Source: Azoarcus sp. CIB
GTDB taxonomy: Bacteria > Pseudomonadota > Gammaproteobacteria > Burkholderiales > Rhodocyclaceae
Length of the DNA stretch: 64,000 nucleotides
NCBI RefSeq assembly: GCF_001190925.1
Contig: NZ_CP011072.1
Location: 4,712,001-4,776,000, forward strand
Direction of reading: 5' to 3'
Shown piece by piece: positions 26,542 through 36,126 of the stretch (within the stretch, counting starts at the first letter, position 1; every line of letters starts with the position of its first letter). Both the position numbers and the translations under genes were made by a program. Below the pieces are notes generated by a model. It was not told where the DNA came from, made no database searches, and was given only the letters and a program-made list of their open reading frames with translations.

Positions 26542-27759
26542 ATGAAGCGCAAGATTCTGGGTTCGGCGATCGCGGCAGCAGTCGCGATGGCACCGGCGCT
26601 GTCGCCCGCGGCGACGACGGTCAGTGACGGCATCGTGAAGCTGGGCGTGCTCACCGACATGTCGGGCACCTATTCCGACCTCGCCGGCCCCGGCACGGTT
26701 GAAGCCACGAAAATGGCGGTCGAGGATTTCATCGCGAAGGAGAAACCCGACTTCAAGATCGAGGTCATCTCCGCCGACCACCAGAACAAGGCCGACATCT
26801 CCGCCAACAAGGCGCGCGAGTGGTTCGACACGCAGAAGGTCGACACGATCGTCGACCTCGTGACGACGTCGACGGCGCTCGCGGTAATGAAGGTCGCCAA
26901 CGAGAAGAATCGCATCTCGCTCGTGTCGGGCGCCGGTTCGACGCCGATCACCAACGAGCAGTGCAACGACACCACCGTGCACTGGACCTACGACACCTAC
27001 TCGCTGCCGGTCGGCACCGCGAAGGCCGTGGTCAAGCAGGGCGGCAAGAACTGGTATTTCATCACCGCCGACTACGCCTTCGGCCACTCGCTCGAGAAGA
27101 ACACCTCGGACGTCGTCACGAAGAGCGGCGGCAAGGTGCTCGGCAGCGTGCGCCACCCCTTCCCGGGCAGCGACTTCTCGTCCTTCCTGCTCAGCGCGCA
27201 GGCCTCGGGCGCGCAGGTGATCGGCCTCGCCAATGCGGGCGCGGACACGATCAACTCGATCAAGCAGGCCAAGGAGTTCGGCATCACGCCCAAGCAGTCG
27301 CTCGCCGGGCTGCTGATGTTCATTTCCGACGTGCATAGCCTCGGCCTCGAAGCGACGGCAGGAATGTACCTGACGACGGGCTTCTACTGGGACTACAACG
27401 ACGAGACGCGCGCGTGGTCGAAGCGCTTCTTCGAGAAGATGAAGCGCATGCCGACGATGGTGCAGGCCGGCAACTACTCGTCCGTCTATCACTATCTGAA
27501 GGCCGTGAAGGCGGCAGGTACCGACGAGGCGAAGGCCGTGATGGCGAAGATGCGCGAGATGCCGGTGAACGATTTCTTCGCGAAGAACGGCAAGGTGCGC
27601 GCCGACGGCCGCATGGTGCATGACATGTACCTCGCGCAGGTGAAGAAGCCGTCCGAGTCGAAGTACCCGTGGGACTACTACCACATCCGCGAAGTCATCA
27701 AGGGCGACGAGGCCTTCATCCCGCTGGCCGAGAGCAAGTGCCCGCTGGTCAAGAAGTAG
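26542..27759 (+). CDS. ABC transporter periplasmic substrate-binding protein (Liv-like)
   Basis: The 405-residue type I periplasmic binding protein has a signal peptide cleaved near SPAAT (about residue 23) and a mature start of VKLGVLTDMSGTYSDL. The ATG follows an extended GAGGAGGAGAGAG ribosome binding site, consistent with high expression. The family binds branched-chain amino acids, amides or aromatic acids; the adjacent acyl-CoA ligase makes an organic acid plausible, but this is inference. A strong hairpin separates it from livH. Confidence 0.9.
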   Translation: MKRKILGSAIAAAVAMAPALSPAATTVSDGIVKLGVLTDMSGTYSDLAGPGTVEATKMAVEDFIAKEKPDFKIEVISADHQNKADISANKAREWFDTQKVDTIVDLVTTSTALAVMKVANEKNRISLVSGAGSTPITNEQCNDTTVHWTYDTYSLPVGTAKAVVKQGGKNWYFITADYAFGHSLEKNTSDVVTKSGGKVLGSVRHPFPGSDFSSFLLSAQASGAQVIGLANAGADTINSIKQAKEFGITPKQSLAGLLMFISDVHSLGLEATAGMYLTTGFYWDYNDETRAWSKRFFEKMKRMPTMVQAGNYSSVYHYLKAVKAAGTDEAKAVMAKMREMPVNDFFAKNGKVRADGRMVHDMYLAQVKKPSESKYPWDYYHIREVIKGDEAFIPLAESKCPLVKK

Positions 27760-27780
27760 GCTCGCCAGCCCGGCCATGAG

Positions 27781-27816
27781 CAGGGATCGTGAGCGCCGCA
27801 GGCGCACACGATCCTG
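27781..27816 (+). other. Long hairpin between binding-protein and permease genes
   Basis: The stem GGATCGTG-A-GCGCC pairs with GGCGC-A-CACGATCC around a GCA loop, and no T-tract follows. In ABC operons such intercistronic hairpins often protect the abundant binding-protein mRNA 3' end. The function here is inferred. Confidence 0.6.
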
Positions 27817-27846
27817 CGGCCCGCACCGACACCCGAGCGTGAGACC

Positions 27847-28731
27847 ATGGACATCTTCGGCATTCCGATCCAGGCCCTGATGGGACAGCTGCTGATCGGG
27901 CTCATCAACGGCTCGTTCTACGCGATCCTCAGCTTGGGGCTGGCGATCATCTTCGGCCTGCTCAACATCATCAACTTCGCGCACGGCGCGCTGTACATGA
28001 TGGGGGCCTTCGGCGCGTGGATCGGCCTGACCTGGCTAGGGCTCAATTACTGGATCGCGCTGGTCGCCGTCCCCGTCGTCGTCGGGGCGTTCGGGATGCT
28101 GATCGAGCGCACGATGCTCAAGCACCTGTACAAGCTGGACCACCTGTACGGCCTGCTGCTCACCTTCGGTCTCGCGCTGATCATCGAAGGGCTGTTCCGC
28201 TACCGCTTCGGCATCTCGGGCGAAAGCTACCCGGTCCCCGAGCTGCTGGCGGGCGGCCTCAACCTCGGCTTCATGTTCCTGCCGAAATACCGCGCCTGGG
28301 TCATCGCGGTGTCGCTGGTCGTGTGCTTCGGCAGCTGGTTCGTCATCGAGCGCACCAAGCTCGGCTCCTACCTGCGCGCAGGCACCGAGAACCCGCAGCT
28401 GCTGCAGGCCTTCGGCATCAACGTGCCGCTGATGATCACGCTCACCTACGGCTTCGGCGTCGCGCTCGCGGCCTTTGCCGGCGTGCTCGCGGCGCCGGTG
28501 CTCCAGGTGAACCCGGTCATGGGCTCCAACCTCATCATCGTCGTGTTCGCCGTCGTCGTCATCGGCGGCATGGGCTCGATCATGGGCTCCATCGTGACCG
28601 GCCTCGGCCTCGGCCTGGTCGAAGGCCTGACCAAGGTGTTCTATCCGGAAGCCTCCGCGGTCGTGATCTTCGTCATCATGGGCATCGTGCTGTTGTTGCG
28701 GCCGGCCGGACTTTTCGGGCGGGAGCGCTGA
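27847..28731 (+). CDS. livH: Branched-chain amino acid-type ABC transporter permease LivH
   Basis: The 294-residue inner-membrane permease has about eight hydrophobic segments. The N-terminal LINGSFYAILSLGLAIIFGLLNIINFAHG block is the LivH signature, and the cytoplasmic GINVPLMITLTYGFGVALAAFAG segment contacts the ATPases. It pairs with LivM. livM starts 94 bases downstream. Confidence 0.94.
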   Translation: MDIFGIPIQALMGQLLIGLINGSFYAILSLGLAIIFGLLNIINFAHGALYMMGAFGAWIGLTWLGLNYWIALVAVPVVVGAFGMLIERTMLKHLYKLDHLYGLLLTFGLALIIEGLFRYRFGISGESYPVPELLAGGLNLGFMFLPKYRAWVIAVSLVVCFGSWFVIERTKLGSYLRAGTENPQLLQAFGINVPLMITLTYGFGVALAAFAGVLAAPVLQVNPVMGSNLIIVVFAVVVIGGMGSIMGSIVTGLGLGLVEGLTKVFYPEASAVVIFVIMGIVLLLRPAGLFGRER

Positions 28732-28825
28732 GCGCCATGCCACGTCACCCAGCCGCTCCGCCTCCGGCGCCACAAGGCGCCCCGACCATGCCGCCGAACG
28801 GCGCCTTCGCACCGGGAATCGCACC

Positions 28826-29755
28826 ATGAATGGCAAACACATCGGCTGGATCGTCCTGCTCCTGCTCGGGCTGATCGCGCCCTTCGTCGTCTACCCCGTG
28901 CTGGTGATGAAGATCCTGTGTTTCGCGCTGTTCGCCTGCGCCTTCAACCTGCTGCTCGGCTACACGGGCCTGCTGTCCTTCGGGCACGCCGCCTTCCTCG
29001 GTTCGGCGGGCTACATTTGCGGCTACAGCATGCAGAGCCTCGGCCTGTCGCCGGAACTCGGCCTCCTCGCCGGCAGCGCCGGTGCCGCAGCGCTGGGCTT
29101 CATCTTCGGCAGCCTCGCGATCCGCCGTGCCGGCATTTACTTCGCGATGATCACGCTCGCGCTCGCGCAACTGGTGTTCTTCCTCGCGCTGCAGTTCCCC
29201 TTCACCGGCGGCGAGGACGGCATGCAGGGCATCCCGCGCGGCCGCCTGTTCGGCCTCATCGACCTCTCGGACACGATGAACATGTACTTCTTCGTGCTCG
29301 CGGTGTTCCTGTTCGGCTTCTGGGTCATCGAACGCGCTATCGACTCGCCCTTCGGCCAAGTGCTGAAGGCGATCCGCGAGAACGAGCCGCGGGCGATCTC
29401 GCTCGGCTACGACGTCGATCGCTACAAGCTGCTCGCCTTCGTCCTCTCGGCCGCGCTCGCCGGCCTCGCCGGGGCGACCAAGACCCTCGTGTTCCAGCTT
29501 GCCTCCCTCACCGACGTGCACTGGCACATGTCCGGCGAAGTCGTGCTGATGACGCTGCTGGGCGGTGTGGGCACGGTGTTCGGCCCCATCGTCGGCGCGA
29601 GCATCGTCGTGAGCCTGCAGAACTATGGTGCGGAACTGGGCCAGTGGGTCACCGTGCTGACTGGCGTGATCTTCGTCGTGTGCGTGCTCGCCTTCCGCCG
29701 CGGCGTCGTCGGCGAAGTCGCGCTGCTGATCAAGCGCTCGGGCATCCGGCCCTGA
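28826..29755 (+). CDS. livM: Branched-chain amino acid-type ABC transporter permease LivM
   Basis: The 309-residue permease has about eight to ten transmembrane segments, the LivM-type LLLGYTGLLSFGHAAFLG near residue 43 and the coupling segment GYDVDRYKLLAFVLSAALAG near residue 195. It completes the five-gene importer (livG, livF, binding protein, livH, livM). It ends 16 bases before the convergent DUF342 gene. Confidence 0.94.
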   Translation: MNGKHIGWIVLLLLGLIAPFVVYPVLVMKILCFALFACAFNLLLGYTGLLSFGHAAFLGSAGYICGYSMQSLGLSPELGLLAGSAGAAALGFIFGSLAIRRAGIYFAMITLALAQLVFFLALQFPFTGGEDGMQGIPRGRLFGLIDLSDTMNMYFFVLAVFLFGFWVIERAIDSPFGQVLKAIRENEPRAISLGYDVDRYKLLAFVLSAALAGLAGATKTLVFQLASLTDVHWHMSGEVVLMTLLGGVGTVFGPIVGASIVVSLQNYGAELGQWVTVLTGVIFVVCVLAFRRGVVGEVALLIKRSGIRP

Positions 29756-29771
29756 CGCACGCGCCGGTGGC

Positions 29772-31730
29772 TCAGCCCGTCTCGCCTGCACTTCCGGCCG
29801 GACTCCACTCGAAGTTGCCGCTGCTGCCGGCGAACAGCGGACGACTCCCGCCCGGCGCAGCCCGCAGGAAGGCCCTCAGCTCGCCCTGGGCGAGGCCTTG
29901 CGGTGGCTTCGCATCGGCGTTCAGATACCGTGCACGCACGATCAGCTCGCCCGCGATATCGTCGATGCGGCAGTTGATCGATTCGGCCGCTGCCTGCCGT
30001 GCCGCTTCGACTCCGGCGATCGCCGCGAGCAGTTTCTCGCGATGCGCCGCGCGCGCCTTCCCCTGCTCCGACAGCTGGGCCATTGCCTTGAGCACTGGCG
30101 AGACATTGTCACGCAGCTTGTGAAAGGCGGCCTGCTGCTCGGCGTTCAACGCGATCTCCTGACGATGCACCCTGGCGGCAACGGTCAGGTAGTTGGCCAC
30201 CCCGGGTCGCACGCGCAGGGTGTCCATGACCTGTCTGGCCTGCTCGTCGGCCGCCTGCAGCTCGTCGAGTTGCGCGCGCGCAGCCTTGATCAGCCCGCCC
30301 TGCGCGTCTTCGGGCGGCAGCAGGACGGACACGACGGTCTCGGCCGGTCCGTGCGGACGCACCTGCGCGACGGCGATCCTGCGCCCGGCCAACACCGACG
30401 CTTCGGCGAGCGCGATGTCCAGTTCGTCGGCAAGGATGTCGCAACCGACGGCCCGTTCGCGCACAACGACTCGGCGACCGACGATCAGGCTGTTCTCGGC
30501 GTGCTGCAACGTCACTTCCCCGTCCGGCGCAAGGATCGTCGCCCCGCTGACGCGCCCCTCCACCGCGACCTGGCCGCCCGGATTCACGATCGAACCGCCG
30601 CTCAGATTCTTCTTCAGCACGACCGCGCCGCCACGCGACACAATCTTGCCGAACACGTCCGCGAAGGTCGTCACGTTGAGCCCTTCGACCACGCGGCCTT
30701 CCTGGATCTCGCCGTGCTCCTCGTAATCGTCGCCCATCAGCACGAGATCGCCCGTCGTCCGCAAGCTCACGCCGGCACGATTGACGATCTTGTCCGTGAC
30801 CGAGACCTTGCTCGACGCCTCGTCGATGTCGAGGAAACCGTCGCTCGTCGCGACCAGGAACTCGCCTTCCGGCGTACTCTCGACACGGGTACCCGCACCG
30901 GCGAGCGCGGCAAAGTCGATATCCTTCGGCAGCGCGGGCGCCACCGCCCGCCCGTCGAGTTCGCGGCCCGGATCGCCGAGCACCAGCGGCAGTTTGCGCA
31001 ACAGCTTCTCGCCCGCGCGGATCTGCGGAAAGCGGTTGCGGAAGCGGGCGAGATCGACGCGCCCATCCGGCAGCAGGCCGGGCGCGTCGTCGCGGTGCAT
31101 GCCCGCCGAGAGCTCCTCGACGCCCGCATCGCGGCCGGCACCAGGCGGAACGGCGTGGGCGATCACGACCCTGCCCGTGCGTTCGCTGTCGATGGCCTCA
31201 CGCACGGCTGATTCGTCGATGCCGCAGCGCAGGCCCTTCAGCCACGCCTGGGCGATGAACTCGTCGAAGTCGAGGCGGGTCTTCAGCGTGACCGTCTCGA
31301 ACTCGGGACCATCGGCCGAACCGCCCGCGGCCGTGCGCGGCACCGTGCAATCGATGCTCACCGGCTCGAACAGGTACTCGGCGCGGGCGCCCGAGATCTT
31401 GAGTCCACGATAAAGCGGGATGCGCACCGGCAGGATGTGGGTCATGCCCGCGGCGAAGCGCACGCGCGGCGGCCGCCCGGCGGCGGCACATGCCTGGATG
31501 GCGTCGTCGACGCGCCCCGCCTCGCAATCGAAGGCCATGCGCACGAAGGCGGGGTAATCGAGCTCCCGGAAACAGATGCCGCGAATGAACGCCTGATCCA
31601 CCCACGCGCGGAATTCCGCCGACCCGTCCAGCAGCGACAGTTCGACCGACAGCCCGCCGTCGTCGCGGACGATGAAGCCCGGCAACGGTTCGCCTCCTTC
31701 CCGCCGAGATTCGTCCACATCGGCGACCAT
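29772..31730 (-). CDS. DUF342 / FapA family protein
   Basis: The 652-residue cytoplasmic protein has a FapA-type layout: an N-terminal alpha/beta part, a central right-handed beta-helix made of short repeats (such as GDLVLMGDDYEEHGEI and GGSIVNPGGQVAVEGRVSG, about residues 300-450) and a C-terminal coiled coil (about 470-600). In Vibrio a member of this family (FapA) affects polar flagellum assembly; the role here is unknown because no flagellar gene is nearby. A GGGAGG ribosome binding site precedes the ATG at 31730. The gene appears monocistronic, divergent from thiL. Confidence 0.82.
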   Translation of the reverse strand: MVADVDESRREGGEPLPGFIVRDDGGLSVELSLLDGSAEFRAWVDQAFIRGICFRELDYPAFVRMAFDCEAGRVDDAIQACAAAGRPPRVRFAAGMTHILPVRIPLYRGLKISGARAEYLFEPVSIDCTVPRTAAGGSADGPEFETVTLKTRLDFDEFIAQAWLKGLRCGIDESAVREAIDSERTGRVVIAHAVPPGAGRDAGVEELSAGMHRDDAPGLLPDGRVDLARFRNRFPQIRAGEKLLRKLPLVLGDPGRELDGRAVAPALPKDIDFAALAGAGTRVESTPEGEFLVATSDGFLDIDEASSKVSVTDKIVNRAGVSLRTTGDLVLMGDDYEEHGEIQEGRVVEGLNVTTFADVFGKIVSRGGAVVLKKNLSGGSIVNPGGQVAVEGRVSGATILAPDGEVTLQHAENSLIVGRRVVVRERAVGCDILADELDIALAEASVLAGRRIAVAQVRPHGPAETVVSVLLPPEDAQGGLIKAARAQLDELQAADEQARQVMDTLRVRPGVANYLTVAARVHRQEIALNAEQQAAFHKLRDNVSPVLKAMAQLSEQGKARAAHREKLLAAIAGVEAARQAAAESINCRIDDIAGELIVRARYLNADAKPPQGLAQGELRAFLRAAPGGSRPLFAGSSGNFEWSPAGSAGETG

Positions 31731-31867
31731 CCCGCCTCCCTGCCTGCAATATTTGTTTTCATCTTACCTGTCCGCGCGCGGCGTGGGCGTTCCGCGTTCC
31801 GGCGCCGTTGGTCGCAGCCGCCGCGACTGCGGTAAGCTTGCGCGCGATCAACCGCGCCACGCCGCCC

Positions 31868-32827
31868 ATGTCCTCCGAGTTCGACCTCATCCGCCGCCAT
31901 TTCACCCGCCCCGCGCATCACACGACGCTGTCGGTCGGCGACGACGCGGCATTGCTCGCGCCGCGAGCGGGCATGCAACTCGCCGTATCCACCGACATGC
32001 TGGTCGCCGGCACCCACTTCTTCCCCGATGCCGACCCTGAGGCACTCGGCTGGAAGACCCTCGCGGTGAACGTCTCCGATCTCGCCGCGATGGGCGCCGA
32101 ACCGCGCTGGGCCGTGCTCGCGCTGTCGCTACCCAAAGCCGACGACGCGTGGATCGAGGCCTTCGCCCGCGGTTTCTTCGCCTGCGCCGACGCGTTCGGC
32201 GTCGATCTTGCGGGTGGGGACACCACACGTGGCCCCTTGAACCTGTGCGTGACCATCTTCGGCGAAGTCCCTGCCGGGGCCGCCATCACGCGCAGCGGCG
32301 CGCGCACCGGCGACGACCTGTGGATCACCGGCGCGCCCGGCCACGCGGCGCTCGGTCTCGCGCACCTGCGCGGCGAAGTCGCGCTCGGCGCGGAGGCTGC
32401 GCGCACTTGCCTCGCCGCCCTGCACCGCCCACAGCCGCGCGTCGCGTTCGGGCAGGCCCTGCGCGGCATCGCCAGCGCGATGCTCGACGTCTCCGACGGG
32501 CTGCTCGGCGACCTCGGCCACATCCTCGAATGTTCCGGCCGCGGTGCACGCGTCGACGTCGCCGCACTGCCCCTTGCCGCCCTGCGCGCCTGCGGGGCCG
32601 ACGCGGCCCTCGCCCGACGCTGCCTGCTGTCGGGCGGCGACGACTACGAACTCCTGTTCACGGCAGCACCGTCGCAACGCGAGCGCCTCGCCGCACTCTC
32701 GCACGGGCACGGGCTGGCGCTGTCGCGCATCGGCACGATCACCGCGACCGCCGGCGAACTCGTACTGCGCGAGACCGACGGCCGCGAGCACGCGACCGCT
32801 CATGCCGGCTACGACCATTTCGCCTGA
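31868..32827 (+). CDS. thiL: Thiamine-monophosphate kinase
   Basis: The 319-residue PurM/ThiL-superfamily enzyme phosphorylates thiamine monophosphate to thiamine diphosphate with ATP. Motifs are SVGDDAAL near residue 24, STDMLVAGTHF, GGDTTRGPLN, DVSDGLLGDLGH and SGGDDYELLFTA. The start at 31868 (MSSEFDLIRRHF) matches the family N-terminus. It heads a plus-strand run; pgpA begins 21 bases after it, a neighbour pair common in Proteobacteria. Confidence 0.96.
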   Translation: MSSEFDLIRRHFTRPAHHTTLSVGDDAALLAPRAGMQLAVSTDMLVAGTHFFPDADPEALGWKTLAVNVSDLAAMGAEPRWAVLALSLPKADDAWIEAFARGFFACADAFGVDLAGGDTTRGPLNLCVTIFGEVPAGAAITRSGARTGDDLWITGAPGHAALGLAHLRGEVALGAEAARTCLAALHRPQPRVAFGQALRGIASAMLDVSDGLLGDLGHILECSGRGARVDVAALPLAALRACGADAALARRCLLSGGDDYELLFTAAPSQRERLAALSHGHGLALSRIGTITATAGELVLRETDGREHATAHAGYDHFA

Positions 32828-32848
32828 CCCACGCACCGAAGCCCACCC

Positions 32849-33328
32849 ATGCGCCCCACCGTCCGCCTGCTCCTGAGCCACCCCGCGCACTTCATCTCGC
32901 TCGGCTTCGGCTCCGGCCTGTCCCCGCGCGCGCCGGGCACCGCCGGCACCCTCGCCGCGTGGCTGCTCTACCCGCTACTGCGTGCGCCGATCTCCGAATT
33001 CGTGTTCCTCGCCCTGCTCGCGAGCTTCTTCGTCGCCGGCATCATCGCGGCCGACCGCACCGGCCGCGCCCTCGGCGCATCCGACCACGGCGCGATCGTG
33101 TGGGACGAGATCGTCGCGTTCTGGCTCGTGCTGTTCTTCGCCCCGCCCGGACTGGCGTGGCAGGCGGCCGCCTTCGTGCTTTTCCGCTTCTTCGACATCG
33201 TCAAGCCGCAGCCCATCCGCTGGGCCGACAGCCACGTCGGCGGCGGCTTCGGCGTGATGCTCGACGACCTGATCGCCGCCGGCTACGCGATCCTGGCGCT
33301 CGCGGTGCTGAAACACTTCCTGGGGTGA
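32849..33328 (+). CDS. pgpA: Phosphatidylglycerophosphatase A
   Basis: The 159-residue inner-membrane enzyme dephosphorylates phosphatidylglycerol phosphate in phospholipid synthesis. The conserved FGSGLSPRAPGTAGTLAAW is near residue 17, and the DHGAIVWDEIVAFW segment contains the metal-binding acidic residues. Several hydrophobic helices are present. It lies between thiL and pncC with 4-21 base gaps. Confidence 0.94.
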   Translation: MRPTVRLLLSHPAHFISLGFGSGLSPRAPGTAGTLAAWLLYPLLRAPISEFVFLALLASFFVAGIIAADRTGRALGASDHGAIVWDEIVAFWLVLFFAPPGLAWQAAAFVLFRFFDIVKPQPIRWADSHVGGGFGVMLDDLIAAGYAILALAVLKHFLG

Positions 33329-33332
33329 GCCG

Positions 33333-33812
33333 ATGATCGACGAAGAACTGCACGCCCTGTCGCGCCGGGTCGGCGACTGGCTCGCCGCGCGCGGCGCGAC
33401 CCTTGCCTGCGCGGAATCCTGCACCGGCGGCTGGGTCGCGCAGACCGTGACCGCCACCGCCGGCAGCTCCCGCTGGTTCGACCGCGGCTTCGTGACCTAT
33501 TCCAACGAGGCCAAACAGGAACTCCTCGGCGTCGCCGCCGCAACACTCGCCGGCCACGGCGCCGTCAGCGAGGAAACGGTGCGCGAACTGGTCGCCGGCA
33601 CCCTCGCGCACAGCCGCGCACGCTTTGCCCTCGCGGTTTCCGGCGTCGCCGGCCCGGGCGGAGGCACCGCCGCCAAGCCGGTCGGGATGGTGTGCTTCGC
33701 ATGGGGCGAGCGCGACGGCGAGGTCCACAGCGAGACCGTCCGCTTCGCCGGCGACCGCACCGAAATCCGGCGCCAGGCGGTCATCCGCGCGCTCGCCGGA
33801 CTGATGACATAA
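33333..33812 (+). CDS. pncC: Nicotinamide-nucleotide amidohydrolase (CinA C-terminal type)
   Basis: The 159-residue stand-alone CinA C-terminal domain deamidates NMN to nicotinic acid mononucleotide, recycling pyridine nucleotides. The CAESCTGGWVAQTVTATAGSS block, with its catalytic Ser, and AVSGVAGPGGGTAAKPVG are the family motifs. The N-terminal CinA MoCF-like domain is absent. It begins 4 bases after pgpA and is followed by recA, the order seen in many Proteobacteria. Confidence 0.94.
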   Translation: MIDEELHALSRRVGDWLAARGATLACAESCTGGWVAQTVTATAGSSRWFDRGFVTYSNEAKQELLGVAAATLAGHGAVSEETVRELVAGTLAHSRARFALAVSGVAGPGGGTAAKPVGMVCFAWGERDGEVHSETVRFAGDRTEIRRQAVIRALAGLMT

Positions 33813-33862
33813 TCATTTTTGGATCACCGCACAGGCGACCTGCAACACGCCAGCAATCTCTG

Positions 33863-33871
33863 TGCCATAAT
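33863..33871 (+). promoter_or_regulatory. Extended -10 promoter candidate for recA
   Basis: TG-C-CATAAT fits an extended -10 element and would start transcription about 20 bases before the AAAGGA ribosome binding site of recA. No LexA-type CTGT-N8-ACAG operator is visible in the 85-base gap. Confidence 0.4.
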
Positions 33872-33897
33872 TCCCCAACGTTTTGAAAGGACAGGAC

Positions 33898-34932
<1,035 letters not shown>

Positions 34933-34949
34933 CGCCCCTTCCCGCGATC

Positions 34950-35399
34950 ATGCCGGTGACGAGCCTGCGGGAACGCGCATTGCGGCACCTCGCGCGTCGC
35001 GAGCACTCGCGCGCCGAGTTGGCCCGCAAGCTCGGCCCGCACGGCTCCGCCGAGGAGATCGACGACGTGCTCGACCGCATCACCGAACTCGGCCTGCTCA
35101 GCGACCACCGCTTTGCCGAAGCCTGGGTGCGCAGCAAGGCCGCCCGCTTCGGCACCGCGCGCCTGCGGCGTGAGCTCGCCCAGCGCGGCGTCGGGCGCGA
35201 CACGATAGACGCGGCGCTCGATGCCGAGACGGTCGAGGACGACGTCGACCGCGCACGCGCCGTGTGGCGCGGCAAGTTCGACGCCGCGCCGGCCGACGTG
35301 CGCGAGTGGGCGCGTCAGGCGAGATTCCTGCAAGGCCGCGGCTTTGGCACCGACGTGATCCGCAAGATATTGAAAGAGAACCCCGATGAGTCTGCTTAA
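34950..35399 (+). CDS. recX: RecA regulatory protein RecX
   Basis: The 149-residue all-helical protein caps and destabilises RecA filaments. [23 protein letters not shown] at the N-terminus and [23 protein letters not shown] show the tandem three-helix repeats. Its last 14 bases overlap the start of lptB in another frame, so the two genes are translationally linked. Confidence 0.93.
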   Translation: MPVTSLRERALRHLARREHSRAELARKLGPHGSAEEIDDVLDRITELGLLSDHRFAEAWVRSKAARFGTARLRRELAQRGVGRDTIDAALDAETVEDDVDRARAVWRGKFDAAPADVREWARQARFLQGRGFGTDVIRKILKENPDESA

Positions 35400-36108
35400 G
35401 GTCGCCGGACTGCAGAAGCGCTACAAGGCCCGCACCGTCGTCCACGATGTCGGCTTCGAAGTCGGCAGCGGCGAGGTGGTCGGTCTGCTGGGCCCCAACG
35501 GCGCCGGCAAGACCACCTGTTTCTACATGATCGTGGGCCTCGTGCGCGCCGACGGCGGCGACATCCGCCTCGACGACGCCGAGCTCACGCACCTACCGGT
35601 GCACGCGCGCGCGCGCCTCGGCCTGTCCTACCTGCCGCAGGAAATGAGCGTGTTCCGCAAGCTCACCGTCGCCGAGAACATCCGCGCGGTGCTGGAGCTG
35701 CAGGGCCTGAACAGCGAACGCGTCGACGCGCGCCTCGAGGAACTGCTCGAGGAGCTGGGCATCGCCCACCTGCGCGACAACACCGCCGTGTCGCTGTCGG
35801 GCGGCGAGCGGCGCCGCTGCGAGATCGCCCGCGCGCTGGCGACCGACCCGCGCCTGATCCTGCTCGACGAGCCCTTCGCCGGCGTCGACCCGATCGCGGT
35901 GCTCGACATCCAGAAGATCATCCGCTTCCTGCGCGACCGCGGCATCGGCGTACTGATCACCGACCACAACGTGCGCGAGACGCTCGGCATCTGCAACCGC
36001 GCCTACATCATCAGCGAAGGCCGCGTGCTCGCGAGTGGACGGCCCGACGAGATCGTCGCCAACGAACAGGTTCGCCGCGTCTATCTCGGCGAGCATTTCC
36101 GCCTCTGA
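35386..36108 (+). CDS. lptB: LPS export ABC transporter ATPase LptB
   Basis: The 240-residue cytoplasmic ATPase of the LptB2FG exporter extracts LPS from the inner membrane. Walker A is GPNGAGKTT near residue 38, the signature [16 protein letters not shown] and Walker [17 protein letters not shown]. The [18 protein letters not shown]-loop region is typical of LptB. lptC and lptA, usually directly upstream in Proteobacteria, are absent; recX is there instead. rpoN starts 18 bases later, as is common. Confidence 0.95.
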   Translation: MSLLKVAGLQKRYKARTVVHDVGFEVGSGEVVGLLGPNGAGKTTCFYMIVGLVRADGGDIRLDDAELTHLPVHARARLGLSYLPQEMSVFRKLTVAENIRAVLELQGLNSERVDARLEELLEELGIAHLRDNTAVSLSGGERRRCEIARALATDPRLILLDEPFAGVDPIAVLDIQKIIRFLRDRGIGVLITDHNVRETLGICNRAYIISEGRVLASGRPDEIVANEQVRRVYLGEHFRL

Positions 36109-36126
36109 TCCAGCCAGCGTAGTCCC

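Noticed and set aside
33841-33854. CTG-N8-CAG near recA as a possible LexA box
   Set aside because: Spacing and inner bases do not fit the CTGT-N8-ACAG consensus, so no SOS box is claimed.
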